Assembly: GCA_028824575.1 (NCBI GenBank)
Contig: JAPPDN010000192.1
Coordinates: 1-5,594, forward strand
DNA from: Candidatus Poribacteria bacterium
Lineage (GTDB): Bacteria > Poribacteria > WGA-4E > WGA-3G
Direction: 5' to 3'
Length of the DNA: 5,594 nucleotides
A program made the translations under genes and the position numbers. The notes below the pieces were generated by a model. The model searched no databases, had not been told where the DNA came from, and was given only the letters and a program-made list of their open reading frames with translations. Shown here in pieces: positions 4,427 through 5,594 of this stretch. Every line of letters begins with the position of its first letter. Positions within the stretch are counted from its first letter, which is position 1.

Positions 4427-5594
4427 ATGGAGCCCCTGATGGAAAACAATGATGTTCAACTGATTCGGAAAATCTTGTCAGGTGACAACGAAGCGTTCAC
4501 CACCTTAGTCGGAAGGTACCAAAAGAGCGTTCAGGCACTTGCGTGGCGCAAGATTGGTGATTTTCATATCGCTGAAGAAATTACCCAAGATACCTTTCTT
4601 CAGGCATATAAGAAACTCGCGACGTTGAGAAACCCCAATCAGTTCGCGGGGTGGCTCTACGTCATTGCGACGAATCTTTGCAACAGGTGGCTCCAAAAGA
4701 AGAAACTTTCGACGCAATCACTGGAGGGCACATCCGTGGTAGAGATAGAAAACGCTTCTTACAAACGTTATGTATCCGAGCAACGGGAAACAGAAATTAC
4801 CGAGCGTCACCATGAAATCGTCAAAAAACTTCTACAAAGACTCCCAGAAAGTGAACGCACGGTGGTAACACTCCACTATCTCGGCGAAATGACTATAAAG
4901 GAAATTAGCAAATTTTTAGGTGTGTCAGCGAACACGATTAATAGTCGGCTGCGCCGCGCGCGAGCGCGTCTACAGGAGAGAGAAGAACTCTTGATTCAGG
5001 AGATGCTCGGTAGCGTGCAATTACCTGTCAATCTAATGGAGAACATCGCCCAACAAGTTGCCAACATAAAACCGGCACCCCCAACACCCGTTGGGAAACC
5101 CTTGGTGCCATGGGCGGCTCTCGGCACAGTTGCTGTTTTTATTATATTGGGGCTCGGCGTGGGTAATCAATACATCGTCCGCTATCAGAAACCGTACAGT
5201 TTCGAGGCACAAGCTGAACCTACGATCGAAATCGTCGATGCACCTATTATCCTTGATATTGATACAAAATTAGATACCCGAAACCAGATCGAACAGACTA
5301 TTATCCCCAATAGGAACAATAGGACAATCCCCCCTGTTGACATTGAAACCCCAACCGCCTCTAAATTTGAAGAACCGTTCTTTGGGTTCACAGCCGCACT
5401 CGCACAAGAAATACCGACACAAAACGTAGTAGAAGATGAACTTGATCTCAAGGCACTTTTAGCAGCTATCAAACATCATGATGCCCTACTAAAATCTGGT
5501 GAAGGGGAAGTCGTTTATACGCTTGGGGTCCCCCCGTTCGTTGATACTGACACTCGTATTATTACCGGCACCCTCGCCTTTAATAAGGAGAAAA
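4427..5594 (+). CDS. ECF sigma factor fused to a membrane helix and exported domain (3' end outside the window)
   Basis: The frame is open for 389 residues to the window end with no stop. Residues 24-92 are sigma-70 region 2, with the hallmark AEEITQDTFLQAYKKL (49-64) and FAGWLYVIATN (73-83). Residues about 130-185 are region 4: LPESERTVVTLHYLGEMTIKEI continuing into the helix-turn-helix FLGVSANTINSRLRRARARL. Normal ECF factors end here. This one continues through a Pro-rich linker (215-228), a hydrophobic helix (about 228-246, AALGTVAVFIILGLGVG), a polar linker rich in Asp, Glu, Thr and Pro (255-338), and a segment from about 339 (LKALLAAIKHHDALLKSGEG, then EVVYT and GTLAFNKEK) that resembles the start of a LolA/lipoprotein-sorting-like beta domain. 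With sigma in the cytoplasm, the C-terminal part would be periplasmic. It probably directs RNA polymerase to envelope-response promoters, with the exported part as sensor or tether; that mechanism is inference. Confidence 0.9.
   Translation, partial: MEPLMENNDVQLIRKILSGDNEAFTTLVGRYQKSVQALAWRKIGDFHIAEEITQDTFLQAYKKLATLRNPNQFAGWLYVIATNLCNRWLQKKKLSTQSLEGTSVVEIENASYKRYVSEQRETEITERHHEIVKKLLQRLPESERTVVTLHYLGEMTIKEISKFLGVSANTINSRLRRARARLQEREELLIQEMLGSVQLPVNLMENIAQQVANIKPAPPTPVGKPLVPWAALGTVAVFIILGLGVGNQYIVRYQKPYSFEAQAEPTIEIVDAPIILDIDTKLDTRNQIEQTIIPNRNNRTIPPVDIETPTASKFEEPFFGFTAALAQEIPTQNVVEDELDLKALLAAIKHHDALLKSGEGEVVYTLGVPPFVDTDTRIITGTLAFNKEK

Noticed and set aside
4505..4717. Minus-strand frame inside the sigma factor gene
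   Set aside because: It is antisense to the conserved sigma-2 coding sequence and has no independent support.
5185..5472. Minus-strand frame with a hydrophobic stretch opposite the sigma factor C-terminal region
   Set aside because: The sense frame stays open across it and continues a coherent protein; the hydrophobic look comes from antisense of Asp/Glu/Asn-rich codons.

Overview
The window carries five protein-coding genes, all on the + strand, two of them cut by the window edges. I see no RNA genes, CRISPR arrays or complete insertion sequences. The gene style suggests an uncultured, environmental Gram-negative-type bacterium. Three things point that way: tandem secreted TolB-like propellers with a shared C-terminal tail, an ECF sigma factor continuing through a membrane helix into an exported domain, and a small palindromic repeat ending in AGGACTTACGCA with an inner GGGGGATTTAGGGGG core. 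From memory this combination resembles Candidatus Poribacteria, with similar repeats in cyanobacteria. That assignment is inference and was not checked against any database.

Layout. Positions 2-532 hold the C-terminal part of a fumarylacetoacetate hydrolase (FAH) family enzyme, followed by a possible weak terminator hairpin. An SDR-family oxidoreductase (711-1460) follows, with a plausible extended -10 promoter in front. Together they look like a small catabolic pair for a sugar acid or aromatic breakdown product, but the substrates cannot be read from the sequence. After a 189-base gap comes a second block: a small predicted lipoprotein (1650-2024) and two paralogous secreted six-motif beta-propeller proteins (2076-3056 and 3221-4189). 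These three share orientation and are closely spaced. The two propeller genes are separated by a 99-bp MITE-like element with perfect 12-bp terminal inverted repeats (3107-3205), whose right end stops 3 bases before the ribosome binding site of the second gene.

A 237-base AT-rich spacer (4190-4426) with a small dyad leads into the last gene (4427 to the window end). Its first ~185 residues are a typical ECF sigma factor (sigma-2 and sigma-4). It then continues in the same frame through a proline-rich linker, one predicted transmembrane helix (about 228-246) and a long segment that would lie outside the cytoplasm, ending in what looks like the start of a LolA/lipoprotein-sorting-like domain. 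This one-piece, apparently membrane-tethered sigma factor is the most interesting item here. The neighbouring secreted propellers could be part of the envelope function it controls, but nothing in the sequence proves a link.
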